A stretch of DNA of 64,000 bases. Source: Lobulomyces angularis. Lineage: Eukaryota > Chytridiomycota > Chytridiomycetes > Lobulomycetales > Lobulomycetaceae. The notes under the pieces were generated by a model that worked only from the letters and a program-made list of their open reading frames with translations, had not been told where the DNA came from and did no database searches. Location: NCBI GenBank assembly GCA_027604685.1, contig JADHYX010000041.1, forward strand, positions 348 through 64,347, read 5' to 3'. Positions 49,201 through 62,300 of the stretch are shown one piece after another. The first letter of the stretch is position 1, and each line of letters starts with the position of its first letter. The position numbers and the translations under genes are program-made.

Positions 49201-50294
49201 TTCAAAAAAAGATCGCCTTAGTGTAATCACCTACAAAAAGAAAATTAAAATGGGTCATCGACGTCATTATACGTTTAAAAACCCCCCGTCATCTCCAAAG
49301 AGTATTAAATCGCTTTCTTCCTCATAATTACCTGGGCAAGTTTTTAACTAAAAGAGGTTGGGATTACTTACTTGCATGAGCCAGGCATAGCGGATTGTGT
49401 TCTAATTGAGAAATTGCACAAAGCAGTCTAGGTTTAATCGATAAAATATCGTATATACATAATCTAAAATGAAATCAGCTACATTGTAAAAAAAATTGAC
49501 TTACTGTCTATTATCGGTAACTATAATTAGCTTATTAAATTCTTGCACAAATAAAGCATCTGCTACCCATGACATTTGTGGAAAGAAATCTTTTGTGTAC
49601 ATAACTTTTTGCAATTTCAGATTTTGATTCCACAGACAGATAGTACCATCTCGACTAAAAACTTTCTTACAAAACTTGATTTGTATTAACTTACCCAACA
49701 CTTAAGTACTTTCTTTCTTTAAAAATAAAATCTATTATTTTAATCATATCTCTGTGAGGACTTCCTAAAAGTCGTTTTACACGGTCGTCAAATATCAAAG
49801 CCTATAGATTATAAATATACTTTAAGTATTAAAAATTACCAATCCATCGCTTTCCATCGAACCTGCCATCATATAACCACTAAACTCATCCCAATCCACA
49901 GTACCATCGCTATTTGCATCAATTTTCATAAATAACAACGTCATTTGATCAAAGGTGATGTTAGTATCTCCTAAAACGTTTTTAAACACTTCACGAAACT
50001 AGTAGCGCATTTTAAAAATTAATAAGTTAAATTGAGGTTAATGTGTTAAGGGACCTTATCAATGTCGAATCCAGATGAACCATCTTCATTTTTATGATTT
50101 TCAAAAGTTGATTGTAATTGTTCAAAATGATGAATGTTCATAACATGAACACCTTCCTTCTTTTTTCGATGCGCGACCACAACTTTTTCTACTTTTTGTT
50201 CCACTTCATCCTGGTCATCTTGATAAATTCCTGCAATTTTTGGAAGATTAATGTCACCAATTTTTGATATCGAACTCCAAGCTTGCTTTGACAT
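46268..50294 (-). CDS. EF-hand WD40-repeat ciliary protein (WDR49/CFAP337-like)
   Basis: Start ATG 50294 (MSKQAWSSISKIGDINLPKI). An EF-hand pair comes first: LQSTFENHKNEDGSSGFD and a canonical calcium loop DANSDGTVDWDE (D1, N3, D5, E12) before FSGYMMAGS. WD40 repeats follow over most of the protein (VGRDGTICLWNQNLKL, FVTGGRDKVVRLWNPY-type strands, HIISLSEDKVIKIWNARNLN, IITGSRDGIIKMWNFN, VDGAIVLWNIESGYIKLTL, SHADGHIRFWEIQEGN, ITASRDSTIRVWTINGN). The tail is basic and coiled (KQRNQLLEKQNESIKK) and ends LKNVKGKRN. EF-hand plus two propellers is the architecture of WDR49/WDR64, an axonemal family (CFAP337). About twenty short introns. Calcium-responsive axoneme component is the inferred role. Confidence 0.75.
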
Positions 50295-50691
50295 ATTAAG
50301 AAAACAAAAACTTGGTAGAAACCAAAATAATTTGAACTTCGGAGTTTAAAAACCCACGTTAATTTTTTAAGTTTGAGGTTAATTAAACCATCAATCAGAA
50401 TCTTTAAATTATTTTATTTGCATCATCGTGTCTATATGAGTCGTTCACAATTTGCATAAAAATCGATGATTTGTAGCAAAAAAAAAAAGTAGTGTGATCA
50501 TTTTTAATTAGCAAATGGTTTTAGAATAAAGAACCCAAATATACTAAATATCTAAAAAAATATCAATTCAGATAATTTTTTAATTTCACAGAACAAATTT
50601 GCTATGAAATCTTTTAACGGTTTCTGATTATAACTGTGACCTTGTATAGTTAAAAATTGTTTTTTCAAGGGTTTTAATTATTCAAATAGAT
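50295..50691. other. divergent intergenic promoter region
   Basis: About 400 bases between the divergent WDR49-like (minus) and FIP1 (plus) genes. AT-rich; no specific motif identified. Confidence 0.55.
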
Positions 50692-52076
50692 ATGGAAGAA
50701 GAGGAAGAAATTGATAATGATTTATATACAAAGGATACCGCGGAAGACCCAAATAAAATTGAAGGAAACTTTGTAGATACCCAACCTTCAACTGCAGCTG
50801 AATTGAATTCTCAAGAAGTGGATGAAAACGAACCAGAAAAAGTAGAGGGAAATGACAGTAGTGGTAAGTAACTTAAATTAACATTGAAGTGTAAAATTAA
50901 GACGCTAGATGAATCCAGTGATTCAGATTTTGAAGTAGTAATGGATGGGGCAAACAATCCAAATAAAGCCAATTACCCAAAACGGTAAAGTTCACTTGTA
51001 AATTTTTTGGTGTTTCTTAATTATTAAAAAATTAGTCGAAATTCACTTGTTTTAAACAACGTTTTAATTAATAATCAAAAGCCTGCTGCGTTAGTTAAGA
51101 CTGCTACAACCCAAAAGCAGAAAGAGGGTGGTGAAAAGCAAGGAACTGTTAGTCAAGGAGTTTATAATAAACCAGGCTTGGATCTTAATGCCGTCGGAGT
51201 ATTAAATGGCAAGGAAATATTCGAAGTTGATTTAGAAGGAATTGAAGATAAACCTTGGCGAGTAAAGATTATTAATTCACTTAAATATTTTATTACAAAT
51301 TTTTGTAGGAAGCAGGAGTGGATCCTACGGATTACTTTAATTACGGGTTTAATGAAATTACATGGAAAATGTACTCCCAAAGACAAAAGCAGATGAGAGG
51401 TCACGGTGGACTAAGAAATCCTGCGGTTGAATATATAAAATTTTTAATTATTTATTTCTATAGGATTGGAATACGGGTATGGATCATATGGGCATTATGG
51501 GACCTGCGTTAATGCAGATGAATCCACAAATTCAACAACAACAATTGCAACATCAATTGCAGCAGCAACAGCAACAGCAGATGATGCAGCAACAAATGAT
51601 GATGGGCCAGGTTGGTTTTAGACCCGGGGGTTTTGCAAATGCATATCAGCAACCTATGTTGGCAAATCCAATGATGGGTGGAAATGTGATGGGAGGAAAT
51701 TCTATGGCAAACAACAATATCAATCAGCAAAGAAATATCAATGCACAGGGTATTAAAATTTTTTTTCGATTTTTTTTAAAAGGATAGTTTTAGGTAAGCG
51801 GCCAAGAGAATCTACTGAGGGAGATGGTGGTGTAATTGACTTAAGTGCAAAAGGCTTAAAAGGTACAAAGTCTTCAAAAGAATCAACAGTTGATCAAGGT
51901 ATGGTGAAGATGAAGTCAATACTTATTATTTAGGTTCATTTAACTCCTCGAACAACCAACAACACCAGCATATGAATAGAGGTAATTTTTCAAGCCAATC
52001 AAAATCAAAGCAGAGCAATAGTGGAACTTTGAGAAGATTTCAAACAAAAGGTATATTTAATATTATTGACAATTAG
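50692..52076 (+). CDS. FIP1: pre-mRNA polyadenylation factor Fip1
   Basis: Fip1 bridges poly(A) polymerase to the cleavage/polyadenylation factor. Start ATG 50692 ([20 protein letters not shown]): an acidic, disordered N-terminus. The Fip1 motif is split by an intron (GIEDKPWR, then [20 protein letters not shown], followed by [10 protein letters not shown] at about 51220-51395); PW..PG.D..DYFNYGF.E.TW is diagnostic. Next comes a Gln/Met-rich stretch (51512-51610; [17 protein letters not shown]) and a Gly/Asn/Met-rich region, then [12 protein letters not shown], a nuclear-signal-like basic patch, and a Ser/Gln-rich tail. The last exon ends GIFNIIDN at TAG 52074-52076; an unseen final intron could alter these last codons. 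Seven or so short introns. It converges with the kinesin gene, whose stop is 100 bases away. Confidence 0.92.
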
Positions 52077-52175
52077 ATTAACTTAAATAAAATTTTATTT
52101 ATCTGAAACAAAATAGATTAGTGTAAAGGAATTACCAGTTTACTATGATGTGCTTTCCTTATAATGCAATAGTTT

Positions 52176-55100
52176 TTACTGTTGAGCACATTGTTCATCA
52201 TTAACTTCATTGGTTGACCTTTTTCTATGTAATTTTGTAATCTATAAGAAAAAACACATAGATTAGCAAATATACATTTAAATTTAATAAATAATATACC
52301 TGGTCAAAATTTTCTTTTCCTAAGACCTTCCTTTTCAAAATTTTTTTATCAGTCACAGAATTATTTTGCTCGCTGTAAACTTTTTTTATAGTTTCCAATT
52401 CATTTTTTTGTTCCTCAATCTTAGAATTTCTCTTCTTTAATTCGTTTTCACCGTGAATTTTCATCATTTGCCACTGCCTCTTTTCGTTTTTTAATAAATT
52501 CACTTCCGCCACCAGCTGATTCGTATATCCATTCTTCTAGTAATATTTAACAATTACAAGTAGTACTCAACATACCTCTTCCACTGTCGTATCATCAGTA
52601 TCATTTTTAATGTCGTTTATTATGTTATCAGTGCAAATTGACATTAATTCCACCAATTTTTTTATTTTGTTGCAAAGCACATCACCACCGTTCTGCCCAT
52701 CTATATGAGAAAATTTTAATTTCAGATCCTCTATATTTCCAAAAAAATTAATCCGAAGATTTTCTTTCAAAACAGAAAGGTGATCTAATATCTTTATATC
52801 AAGAGTTGATATTAAAAGGTTTAACTCCGTATTTAGTTTTGACTCGATCTAATTAAAAAGAAATTAAAATTTTATGATTCCCAATTACCGTTTCAAAATT
52901 CAAATTGGAATCCGATAAACAATCTTATGAGCATTTTCTCTAATTAGAAAATTAATATTATTGGAAAAAAAATACCGGAGTCCGATTTTTTGTTTTTAAT
53001 TAATTTTGGAGACTGAACGTTTTTATCTTGTATGTCAGAGTTCTTTGGAGACAAATCTTTCTTCTCAAAAGCTTTTATTTTATTAAGTTCTGCTTCAATT
53101 TCCTTATATTTTACTAAAATATTTGTATATTCGGCTCTTCCATCCTAAAAATTATTAATGAAAATACAGAAACAAAAAAAAAATACTTCTATTTTTTTCA
53201 TTAAATCCTGTATGCAATATTCCTTAGATAGCTCTAATTTTTCAATTAAAATGTCCTTTTTTTTAATTTGTGCGTCCTTTTAAAAAAAGATAAACTTGGC
53301 ATTGAGATAAAAAAGTACCTTTTCTTTGATAATCCCGGCTAGCTCTTTATTATTTGTCTTAAGACTTCTCAAAGAATTAATTTTTCCTTCAGCTTCACCT
53401 AATTTTTTTTTCAAATTTTCGCTGGTATGGAAAAATTCAGCAGTTTTAAGCCTTAATTGATATAGTTGCTAAAAGGATTCTAGAAGTTAAACAATAATAA
53501 ACAATAATAATACTCACACTCTCCAGCTTTTCATTTTTGCTTTCACTTTTCATATTGTCCTTTTTTAAAGAATAAATAATTCAAAAAGTATAAAGAGAAA
53601 TTTCACCTGCAAAACTTTTTCTAAAGATGATTTGATTTTTTCCAGTTCCCCAGAGAGTATTTCATTTTGAGTCTAAGTTAAAGTTCAACATTGGTAAAAT
53701 AAAATTGTCACACATACCTCAAATTCACACTTGATAGAATCCACTTCCAACTCCTTATTCCTGTAATTCACATCACAATTTTCAGCAACAGATAAAAGCT
53801 AATTTTTTTAAGTTGCCAGTCCATAAATTATTTTCATAATAATGTACCTTTGTGTTCGTTTGATTTAATTCAAAGTTTTTTTTTTCAATCTCTTCAATGC
53901 GAGAATATAAATTTCTATGCTCAACTTTCATCGCCATGATGGTATCGGTATGAACTACGTTTTTTTCTATTTCTGCGTTCAAGCTTAATTGATTTTGGTT
54001 GAGCTCTGATTCTAAATTAAATTTTTCCGTCAGTATCTTGGACACTGCTTCCTTTTCCTCCTAATTGCAAAGATTTATATATTTTTTTTATTAAAAATTA
54101 CAACCTTCAGTTCAGATATTAGTGCATTTTTCTTTTTTTCTAAATTCGAAATGTGTTCCTTTAATGTACCATGTACTTCATCACTGTAGTTTATACTTGC
54201 TTCACTTTCTGATAAAAGGGTTTTAAGAGTATTTACTTGCTCACTTAAATTTAAGTTTTCATTCTTAAATAAAACATTAGGAATAAAGCAGTTTTATGTA
54301 TACTTCATATTCCGAACCCAGTCTCTCTAATGCTCCATGTAAATTTTGAATTTCTTGATTATAACTCTAATTTTTTTTTTTCTTAATACAACAGTTGAAA
54401 AAATTTTTACCACATTCAGTTTGTTAAATGATAGCACCTTTGATTCAATTTCAATGGAATAATCATAAAGTGTCTGCCAAGATTTTTTTTGCTCCAGTAA
54501 CAAGTTCATCGCTGATTCACATTCACGTTTTGAAATTAGTTGGCCCTCATTCAAAATCTACAGGATAATTCAATTAAAAAAAAAAAATAAATTTGGTATT
54601 ACCCTAACTTCGTCAACAGTGTTTTCTAAAATTAATTTAAACTTTTCTAATTCTTCTTTTAGATTATTTGACACCATTTTTTCACATTGAAGTTTATTTT
54701 TACAGAGATCCAAATCATCTTGTATCTCAAAAAATTGATTTTCAAATATTTTAAATTTTTCAGCTTCTTTTTTTAATTCTGCTGATAAAACCTAATAAAA
54801 TTATTACAGGAAAAAAAAAAAACTGAAAAATTACCTCAATAGCATTATTCTTAGAATTAATTTCTGTCTAAAAGAATGTCTATTAGAACAACGTTATTAT
54901 GGAAACATTACCTTTAAAATGTCATTTTCGGTATGCTTATTTAAAATTGCAACCTTTAATTCAGATATTTCACTTTCAAACGCTTCCATTGAATTTAATT
55001 GTTCGCAGCGCAATTTTTCGCTTTTATCCTAGGCCAGAATATATGTAATTATAACAAATTTTTGCTTTACCTTAGCTTCACTAATAATTAATCTGTTTGC

Positions 55101-58100
55101 TTCATTCGCATCTTCTAATTTTTTTTGTAGTTCAATAATTACAGAGGCTTCATTGAATTCTTCTTTCGAGATTTCCATTTTTAACGTATCATTTAACTGT
55201 GTCAAACTTTCCACATCTGAATTTAATTGTGAAATGGAAGATTGGAGAAGGGAAACACTTTCTAACAATTTTGATTTTTCCAACTGATACTCTTGTTTAA
55301 CATCAATAAGCTGAGAATCCAACTTTTCAGTTAAGTTACGATACTTATAGACCTCATTACTTAAATTTTCTTTTTCAGCAGCAAAATCTTTATTTAAAGA
55401 TCCAACTATGGACTGTAAATCTATTACCATCGCTTTATTCCTTGAAATTTCACTAGCTGCATCGATTTCCTGAGTCTGTATAAACTCCTGCAAAGCAGTT
55501 AACTCATCTTTTAACAACTGAATACTTGTGAAATTATCTGTATTTTCCTTTAGAAGCAACTTTATTTGGTCTTGTGTGCATAGCCTTATGTTTTTCAACT
55601 CCAATAATAAAGATTTCACAATAGATATCTCGTCTGATTCATTTCCATCAACGAAGGATACTGACCTAAATTCGCAAATAGGGCCACTGGCGTTTTCATT
55701 ATCTCGGAATTTCGACTTTTTAAGTTTATTGAAGTCAGCACTAAAATCAATTAGTAAATTTTGCAATTCTGGAATTAATTCTGGAATTGGTTCGCTAATT
55801 TCCTCATTTAAAGCAGAAGGAGATTGTTTGCCGGTTTTCTTTAGTGAATCAAATTCGGTATTACCCAGGTTTTTTAATGTCTCCAATTGCAAAACCAATG
55901 AATTTATACTCGTTTTTAGTTCAGTATTTTCCAAACGCAAAATTGCTAATTCCTTGCAATTTTCTACTGTTTCAATGGATGTAGCTTTTTCGGTCTTATC
56001 CAATACATTTTTTTCATTAACTGGATTAGAAGCAGTGAAATTGAGGTGCTCAATATCTTCCAGTTGATTCCTTCTTCCATTATTGATTTTCATTTCAGAG
56101 CATTTCAACTCCATTTGCAGGGCTGAAACCAATGACTGATAGTCAAATGCTTCCTTAAGCAGCAGAGAATTTTCGTATTCTCTAATATAACTTTGTTGAG
56201 CTACATAACATAAAAATATATTGAATACTTGCTGTGCAAAGTTTTACCTAGAGCAGTATTTATCGCTTCTAGTTCTCTAAGTTCCAAACTATATTTCTTT
56301 TCCAATTTAATAAAATTTTCATCAAAATTATTTTCATTAGTGTTTTTGATTTTGAGCACTTCCTTATCTGCTAAAATAGGAAAAATTCATTAATTTAAAT
56401 GTTTAAACCTATACTCACACATGGCACTTTCTTCAGCAAATTCCGTATTGGATAAACGTTCATTCTCAAGATTGTTCATTGGAAAACCTTTTTTGTATTA
56501 AAATTATGTTAAAACAATATAAAAATACTCAGCGCATTGTTAGCAACATTATTGGGAACATCAAAAAACGTTGAGGTCTCGGCGTTCTTAGTGTCATTTT
56601 TCAGATTTTCTTTGGCAGCTTCTTTCAATAAAGTATTTTCTTTTAAGAGATAATTAAATTCTGTTTCTAAAATATTTATTTTCTCTATTTTTTCCAACTG
56701 TTTGCAATAAATTTTATTAGCTAATTCCTTTTCCAAATTTGCCAGCTCCTAAAGAAAATGATTAGTTTACAAATTTGACTTATTACCAAAGTTTTGACAT
56801 CGTCTACTAATATTCCTGGATCTACAAAGACAGACTTTAAATCCTTAAGAAGTTTTCCTGAGGACCAAATATCATTCATGCAAAATGATTTTAAAGTTGA
56901 TATCTCGCTAGTTTTTTCTTCGGACCAATGACATTGCTGTTCTATCTCGGAAAATTCGTGGTCTTCGATAACTTTTAACAGGTATGTAAGGGCAGAATAC
57001 CAAAATTGTTTAGTTTGAGATGATACTTCTTTTTTATTTTTAGGCGTAGTTTTATCCAACACAGCCTGTGAAATCAGTTATTTTTTATTTGGAATTTTTG
57101 CATCATATTATACTTCTCTATTACAGTCAGCTTTTCTAGTATTTCTTTTTATAGGGGAAGTAAATATATTTCTAATCTCTGGTTTTTCTTTATCTTCCAG
57201 ATATTCTATATTTTCCCCTGCTCCTGCAAACCATGTCTTTCTTCTGACAATTCTTTTCTTATAAAAACATCAATTTAACAGTTCAAAAAATTAACTTTTT
57301 ATTATTTTACCTGTGTATCAGAATTATTCGAAGTATTCGAAGCTGTGAGAATTACCCTTTTCAACTTTTCTATGTGATCTAGCAATACTAGTTTTTCATG
57401 CTCCTCTAACTTTTTATCATGATTGCTATCATCTGAAAGCGAAGACGACTTAACCTAGAGTTTGGAGTAAAAAAATAATGGTAATTGGTGTACACTTTAC
57501 TTTTTTCAGTTGGTTTTTTAATTCTTGAATTTCATTTTTGTATTTTCTTAATAAGGCTTCATCTGAGAGAACTTCATTGATTTCTGGTTTATTTCGAATT
57601 GTTTTGGCACGAGAAGCAAATTTTAAAGTCGAAAGTGTCTCTTCTACAAAGCTTGCAGCAGGAGTGATGTTACAGATAATAGCTGTATTTGCATTTCCTC
57701 CTATGAGAAAAAGATAATATTAAATTGTTTTTTAGTGTTCCTAATATAAAAGCATACCTAAAGATTGCTTTAAAATTAAAGTTAATTTTGAATCACGGTA
57801 TGGAATGTGCTTTTTATCCCCACCTTCACTCAATTTTCCAATAACTGTGCCTGAATAATCATTATAATTAAAATTGGTTAGCTTAAAAAAAATTTACCTA
57901 AAATCAACAAAGATTTATTAATGTGTGACCCTTCACGAAGTCTCAAGCCTTCGGCACCCGTTGAACCAACTCTCTCACTTCCTGCTAGATCTACTAAATT
58001 TAGCTGGCTGACCTTTACTGCACCATTAACAGACTTTCTAGTATTTTCGTCCAGTTCTCTTGATTCAATTACAATTTTAAAAATTGTGTGAGACCTAGAG

Positions 58101-58897
58101 CTATTTTCATTCATTTTTGTTTCCCCCATTTGCCGATTTGCTAGTCAAAAATAAAAAAAGATATGGATATCTGCTTGTCAAAAAAAAAAAATACCATTGC
58201 CTTTTCTCAGCAATTCCTCAGTTTCACTAGCTGATACTACAACAACTTCGCTTAAATTATCTACAAAAAATTCCCTCTTTTTTTTATTAATTAATTACTT
58301 AAAAAACACTATTTTACTTTCAAATTCTTACATTCCTGTTTTCATGTATTTTTAAATCTTTACTATCTGGCTGTAATAAATCCCGAACACTTTCATTGTA
58401 GATTTCGAGGTAACTTACACGTAAAAGAAATTCCCTTTGAGGATTCTAGAATTCATGTGCACAGTATTGAAGTTAGAAAAAAAAAAATTTGGAAGGGAAA
58501 AACAACCTGAATTATAAAATTAAATATATCTTGTATTGATAAACTAATTATTCCTTTATCTTTATGCGTTCCTTGCATTGTATAAGTTTTTCCTGAGGAA
58601 GTTTGGCCATAAGCAAAAATAGTACCTAGAAAAATCTATTAAAAATGACAACTCTGTCTTACCATTGATTCCTTCTAAACATTTCAGAATTAAATCTTTC
58701 TTAAGTAAATCATTATATAGACAATCGGTGGAAGTTTGATACACATTGTCAAAGTGAAATGGTGGTTGTGTTGGAAGCTTTAAGTATGTACCACTAATTA
58801 GCCATAATTTTTTTTCATTTTCTGATTTTTCCCTATCAGTTAATGGTCGTACTCTGATTGCTACTTTAATCTTTTCAGAGGTATTATCGGAAAGCAT
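52176..58897 (-). CDS. kinesin-7 motor, CENP-E type, with C-terminal CaaX box
   Basis: Mitotic plus-end motor for kinetochore-microtubule attachment. Start ATG 58897: [19 protein letters not shown]-loop [30 protein letters not shown], switch [12 protein letters not shown], switch [42 protein letters not shown], then the neck [20 protein letters not shown]. That neck wording (NEV.TDEALL.+Y+.EI) is CENP-E-like. Over 1,500 residues of coiled coil follow (for example [34 protein letters not shown]). The last exon, from about 52241, reads [20 protein letters not shown], then Q and TAA at 52176-52178. The C-terminal CAQQ fits a farnesylation box; animal CENP-E is farnesylated at an equivalent place. 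More than twenty short introns; coiled-coil exon edges inferred. Confidence 0.88.
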
Positions 58898-59394
58898 CCT
58901 ACAAAGTTGAGAAAAGTTGTTTGCGACAAGGGTTTTTAGGAAAGATTATTCACGAGATGGAGAATTTGGTTATTTTCAACAAGGTTTCAAATTAAAGGAT
59001 CAAAGCTTAGTTTAATATTCAAGTACCCTTTGTTCCTTTTAAAAATACCAAAAAAATTATACCTCATCAAATCCAATGACAAGAAAGAATTGGATGAAAA
59101 ATTTACAAGCTAGAGACCGGTTAGTTCAAGGAGCATAAATGCGAGCGTGGTATTAATGTTCAAATTCACACAAAAATATTATCTTCATATCCATGTTCGA
59201 ATATAACTTATTTTTCAAATGTGTCGTGTCACTGATTAAAATGTATTCTTCACTTTTCTTTTTTTTTATAGCGAAAAATCGATAAATATATGTAAAATAT
59301 ATTTATATTTTTAAAAAAATTTTCTGTGTAGTCTAAAATAAAAAATTTACTAACTGCCTTCAAAATAATTTAGGTATTTCATATATTATAATTA
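58898..59394. other. intergenic region kinesin / RAPTOR
   Basis: About 500 bases holding the kinesin promoter and the RAPTOR 3' end, both genes on minus. No further feature seen. Confidence 0.55.
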
Positions 59395-62300
59395 TTATTT
59401 TTTCAAAAACTCGGACGCAATGATAGATATTGTATTGAAATTACGTACACCCAAAACCAGATGATGTGGGTGAAAGCACACGTCTTTGTAGGTGTTGGTA
59501 GCATTACCCTGGTAAGTACTCTGACTGTTGTTTAAAGAATTTACAGTAAATGCTGAATTGCTGGAAAAATACTCGTTAGGAAAAGAAGAAAATGTCCTGG
59601 AACTATTTATATCGAGCATTTTGACGTTTTGATTTTTATATGCTCTAAAAAGGGGTTAAAAATAATTTTATTGATGAGATTTTATAAATACAATGCAATA
59701 ATTGGAGCATGGTCATGTACAGATATTGATGAAAGTTCGCCATTACTTTCAAGGGACTTTAAAGGGTGGGCGGCTTTTCTAATATCCTACAAAATAAAAG
59801 TTAAATAGCTTAAAAATTATAAAGTACCCAAATTCTTATATCACCACTAACACTTCCAGTTATCAATTCTCCATTTTGTCGAAAGTGACAAGATAAAATT
59901 TTGGAATGGTGATCTGAAAAAACGGTGGACACACTAGGTAAAGTATTAAATTGTTTACTTTTATAAATTTATTAAAACCTCTCGTTTAATTGGGTTCTTC
60001 TATCATATGATCGAACGATACCATCACTGCACCCACCAAATATTAAATTTCCTCCATATATTTCGCTCGTTAAACAAGTGACACTAGTTTCGCTACCAGT
60101 AGGAATATCCTACAATAAAAAAAAAAGTTAAGTGCAATAAAAAATAAATGTACTTGAACACAGAGTTCCCTCTCAGCATCCCACACTTTAATAACCTTGG
60201 CGGCACCGGATACAAAAAAGCATCCTAAGGTTTGCTGCCAATTTAAAACTAAACCAGTATTTTCCCCAGATACATTACTTAAATTTAACTTAGATGAGTA
60301 GCCTGGAGTTAATTCTGTCAAACCCATCCAAGAAGTCACCAACCGGACTTGATTTTTTTGCTGATACTTTTTATATATTTTCAGTACACCATCATCTGCA
60401 ACAATTAATAAATTCACCAAGACTCTTACCTGTTCCAACCACCAGCAAAGGAATATCATCTTCGTTTATAAGCGTCAGTGATTTTATTCTGCTATGCATA
60501 GGACTATTATTTGAAAAAGTATTTACTTTCATTCGATCTTCCCAGTTAAAAACGGTTATATCATCTTTATCATTGGAACACAATGCATATGGTTCATACT
60601 GACTAAAAAGTATATTATTTATTTTTCCAAATTGATCACTCTGCAACGTTCCGTAATGAGTCTCAAACTTTCCTTTTAAACAGCACATAAATACGTTAGT
60701 AATTATTAAAAACAAGATTCAAAACCTTTCTGCTGATAAGAAGCTTCCGCCTGAACTAAAACTTTTTCATTTCGCTGCCTTCTCCACTGCCTTTCTATAA
60801 ATTTCACGGAGCCAGGATCTTCAATTTCACTCACCTAAATTCTATTATGAAATTTCGTATTATTTAATAATTACTCGCATTTGCGGTTCTGCAAAGTATT
60901 CGCAGCTCAAATCAAAAAAGCTCAAACCATGTTTAGCTGTATTGGGTAAATGATGGGGTGACGACGGGGAACTGGCCGAAGATTTTCTTACTGGAGTTGA
61001 TTTTACACTGGATCTGAAATCACTTGCTAAGGTATCCGCTAAAGAAGTGTTTGAAGCTCGATTTAAATTAGGGGAATTTGGAGCCGAGATAGGCAAGAAA
61101 CCAGCTAAGCTTCTTAATGAACTGGCGAAGGAGCTAGATTTTTTAAGTGTATGCGCATTAATTGGTTTGCTTGTAGGACTGGTAACTTGTTCTTTCAGTG
61201 CAACTCTATCTCTCGAAGCACTAGGATTTTTTGAAATTTCATTTGACACCAAAACCGATTGCAGAGTGGTTGGATCTATCAAAGAAGAAGTCATCATATT
61301 CAAGTTAATCTCATCCACAATGTCTGAAGCTAAAGCTGCCACAGTTGGAAACGGATCAACAGACAAGATAAGTAAGACTTTAAGAATAGTAGTGTAAACA
61401 GAATATGGGCCCTGGGACTTGTAACCAGAACTTGATCCATTATTTTCCAATAATGGAGAAATGCCTTCCACCGACATTATCCCCTTCACCGTTCTTTCAG
61501 ACAATCCTCGTCTTCGTTCTTCCAACAATTCAAAAGAGGCAACAACAAATTTATTAGGATGCGCATCCACAATTTTTTTTAAAGTTGCCAAGAGTTCTTT
61601 TCGCACCATTGGTGAAGCGTCTGTCATTGAATTTAAGATGGACATCGCTATGTTATGAGTCATTTCCACGGTAGCATCTGTATTGTTCAAATCTCCCAAT
61701 AAAGTACTCAAAGCATAAAGGGAAGCAGTACGTACCTAAAAAATTAATTTAAATTTCTTAATAAATTAAACCTCAGGAGTTGGGTCTAACAAATACGCGA
61801 CTAATTTATCCTGCACACCCTCCCTGATACCCGCTATTCTAGCTTCAGGAAAGCCATCCCAGCATTTTCCTAAGCAAATACAGCACCATTGTCTGAAAAA
61901 AATTCATTGATTTTCGAAGGTTAAAATATCAAAATACCTCAATAAAGGATCTTGGTCTCCCATGTGTAAAATGAGAACGAGTAAAAGATCGCTTTTTAAA
62001 CAAGCCTGTTGCCCATTTTTAAAGTTGTGACAAAACACACATAAGATGAATACGCACATTGCATAGTGTTCAGAGATATTTGGAATCTGCGGAATTGGAG
62101 AGTTCACTGATAAAATATTAATAAAGTAGGTATATCCACTGTCTTTAAGCAAATCAGTTTGACAAGATCTATCAACAGCCAAAATTTTTGCCCAAATAAA
62201 GACTAATACCAATTTCAACTCTTGAGCTGGGCTCTGCAGAAGTTTTAAAATGTATGGAAAAATTCCCAAATTAAGTGCCAAGTTTACAGCCCAAGGTCCC

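Noticed and set aside
55528..56067. 179-codon open frame on plus inside the kinesin coiled coil
   Set aside because: It is antisense to a long, well-supported coiled-coil exon; Leu/Glu/Lys-rich coding readily leaves the opposite strand open, and its own product (Ser/Phe-rich) has no family features.
61047..61397. 116-codon open frame on plus within RAPTOR
   Set aside because: Shadow of the RAPTOR helical-repeat and linker exon, which carries the expected domain order on minus.
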